DNA of 64,000 bases, taken from positions 1-64,000 of the forward strand of contig NZ_LZIL01000003.1 in the NCBI RefSeq assembly GCF_001667075.1, given 5' to 3'. Of this stretch, positions 63,055 through 64,000 are shown one piece after another. Origin of the DNA: Mycobacterium sp. 852014-52450_SCH5900713. GTDB lineage: Bacteria > Actinomycetota > Actinomycetes > Mycobacteriales > Mycobacteriaceae. The first letter of the stretch is position 1; every line of letters starts with the position of its first letter. The translations under genes were made by a program, and so were the position numbers. Below the pieces are notes generated by a model that did no database searches, was not told the DNA's origin, and saw only the letters and a program-made list of their open reading frames with translations.

Positions 63055-64000
63055 CGCAGGCCCCGGTGGTCACCTGCTGAGTGTCACCGATTTTGGCGAG
63101 CTGACTGGCCACCTCGTCGGCCGTCAACACGAAGCCGGTGTCGGGATCGTCGACGGCCGCGCCGAACACCACGCCGAGCACCTGACCGCTGAGGTCGATC
63201 AACGGCCCACCCGAATTGCCTTGTTCCACATTGGCTCTGATGGTGTAGACGTCGCGGGTTACCGGCGCGGGGTCGCGGTAGATGTCGGGTCCGCTGAGCT
63301 TGATGACCTCGCGGATGCGGGCCGGGGTCGCGGTGAAGTTACCGCCGCCCGGATACCCCAGCACCACAACGCTTGTGCCCGTTTTCGCCTCGGCCGACGC
63401 GAAGGCCAGCGGCTGCGGCGGCAGGTTGGGGACGGCAAGGATAGCGATGTCGACCGACGGATCGTAGGAAACCACGGTGGCGTCCAGGGGACTGCCGCTG
63501 GCGTAGATCTGCACGCTGTTGGAACCGGCCACCACGTGCGCGTTGGTCATCACACGGTCGGGAGCGATCACAAATCCGCTGCCCTCCAACACTTTCTGAC
63601 AGCTCGGCGCCAGGCTGCGAACCTTGACGACGCTGGCCGCGGTGGCCTGCACCACCGGATTGCTGGCCAGCGCGGGATCGGGCGAGGCGACCGGAATCAC
63701 CGGAGTCCGGCTGAACGGCTCCAGCACCGCCGGCAGGCCGGAGGTGTTCAGCAATGCCGACAACCGCTTGGGCACCGTCTTCAGCCACGGCGGGGCGACC
63801 TCGTTGACCTGGGCCAGCACCCGCGAGCCGCGGACCGCGGCGGCCAGCTCGGGCTGGTCCTTGGACTGGGTCAGCGGCGTCGCCAACAACCACGCCGCGG
63901 TCAACACCACCACGAGCTGGACGCCCACCCCGATGAACGAGTCGACCGTCCGGATCGTGCGGCTGCGGATCGCGCCGCGAACCGCCCGCCCCAGCACCAC
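63047..64000 (-). CDS. marP: Membrane serine protease MarP, C-terminal part (start off the window)
   Basis: Ortholog of Rv3671c, the protease needed for acid resistance in M. tuberculosis (397 aa). 317 residues are seen; the frame is open at the right edge, so the first helices and start lie outside. The last helix is FIGVGVQLVVVLTAAWLLA. The chymotrypsin-like domain has catalytic His in MTNAHVV, Asp in SVDIAIL and Ser in VEQGNSGGPLI. Cys in LAPSCQK and in the end TTGACVS fit the redox-controlling disulfide of MarP. ephE precedes it in convergent orientation. Confidence 0.94.
   Translation of the reverse strand: MVLGRAVRGAIRSRTIRTVDSFIGVGVQLVVVLTAAWLLATPLTQSKDQPELAAAVRGSRVLAQVNEVAPPWLKTVPKRLSALLNTSGLPAVLEPFSRTPVIPVASPDPALASNPVVQATAASVVKVRSLAPSCQKVLEGSGFVIAPDRVMTNAHVVAGSNSVQIYASGSPLDATVVSYDPSVDIAILAVPNLPPQPLAFASAEAKTGTSVVVLGYPGGGNFTATPARIREVIKLSGPDIYRDPAPVTRDVYTIRANVEQGNSGGPLIDLSGQVLGVVFGAAVDDPDTGFVLTADEVASQLAKIGDTQQVTTGACVS

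Overview
The window is chromosomal DNA from a slow-growing, non-tuberculous Mycobacterium, most likely of the M. avium complex or a close relative. The evidence is high GC with C/G-ending codons, paired PE/PPE/Esx genes, mycobacterial proteins such as FtsH, MarP, Ssd and the Rv3651 type, and gene order that follows M. tuberculosis H37Rv from Rv3604c to Rv3671c. The species call is an inference, since nothing in the window names it.

Layout. 1-6.6 kb: folate operon ftsH-folE-folP1-folB-folK-Rv3605c-Rv3604c on the minus strand, with a MIRU-like tandem repeat between folB and folK. 6.6-10.7 kb: VOC protein, then a coupled ephA / flavin monooxygenase / zinc dehydrogenase operon. The espACD cluster that M. 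tuberculosis carries here is missing. 10.7-18.2 kb: esxV, esxW, a PPE and an unusual repeat-bearing PE, then an accessory segment (HTH regulator, wrecked 13E12-type HNH gene, two membrane proteins), then PPE65 and PE32. 18.6-24.1 kb: lpqG, hpt, tilS, Zn-metalloprotease, PBP4-like peptidase, ppa. 24.2-31.1 kb: TerC-like and flippase-like membrane proteins, ppgS and its partner, galE1, a multispanning GT-C-like protein. 31.2-42.1 kb: tRNA-Thr, holB-like gene, adenylate cyclase, topA, cspA, MrfA-like helicase, PAS-GAF-PAS sensor.

42.1-49.4 kb is the most unusual part. A Tad/Flp pilus-type operon (ssd-tadA-tadB-tadC-flp-tadE-like genes) is followed on the same strand, after 29 bp, by three genes joined by 4-bp overlaps. 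They encode an Lgt-like membrane protein without the usual catalytic histidine, a Pro-rich membrane protein, and a radical SAM enzyme resembling tetraether-lipid synthase (Tes). In M. tuberculosis PE_PGRS genes occupy this place. I propose it is a lipid-modifying system not previously described in mycobacteria.

49.4-64 kb: a structured intergenic region at the place of the 6S-like Ms1/MTS2823 RNA, a SerB-like HAD phosphatase, a degenerate Fic-like protein, the dppABCD peptide importer, two cell-envelope proteins, acs, a secreted serine protease, a DUF1469 protein, ephE, and the C-terminal part of marP, which runs off the right edge.

Recurring features. Many reading frames overlap by 4 bp (ATGA/GTGA), implying translational coupling. 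At least six genes have a TANNNT -10 box 6-7 nt before the start codon, which fits leaderless transcription. Short repeats of 56-57 bp sit at three gene junctions.
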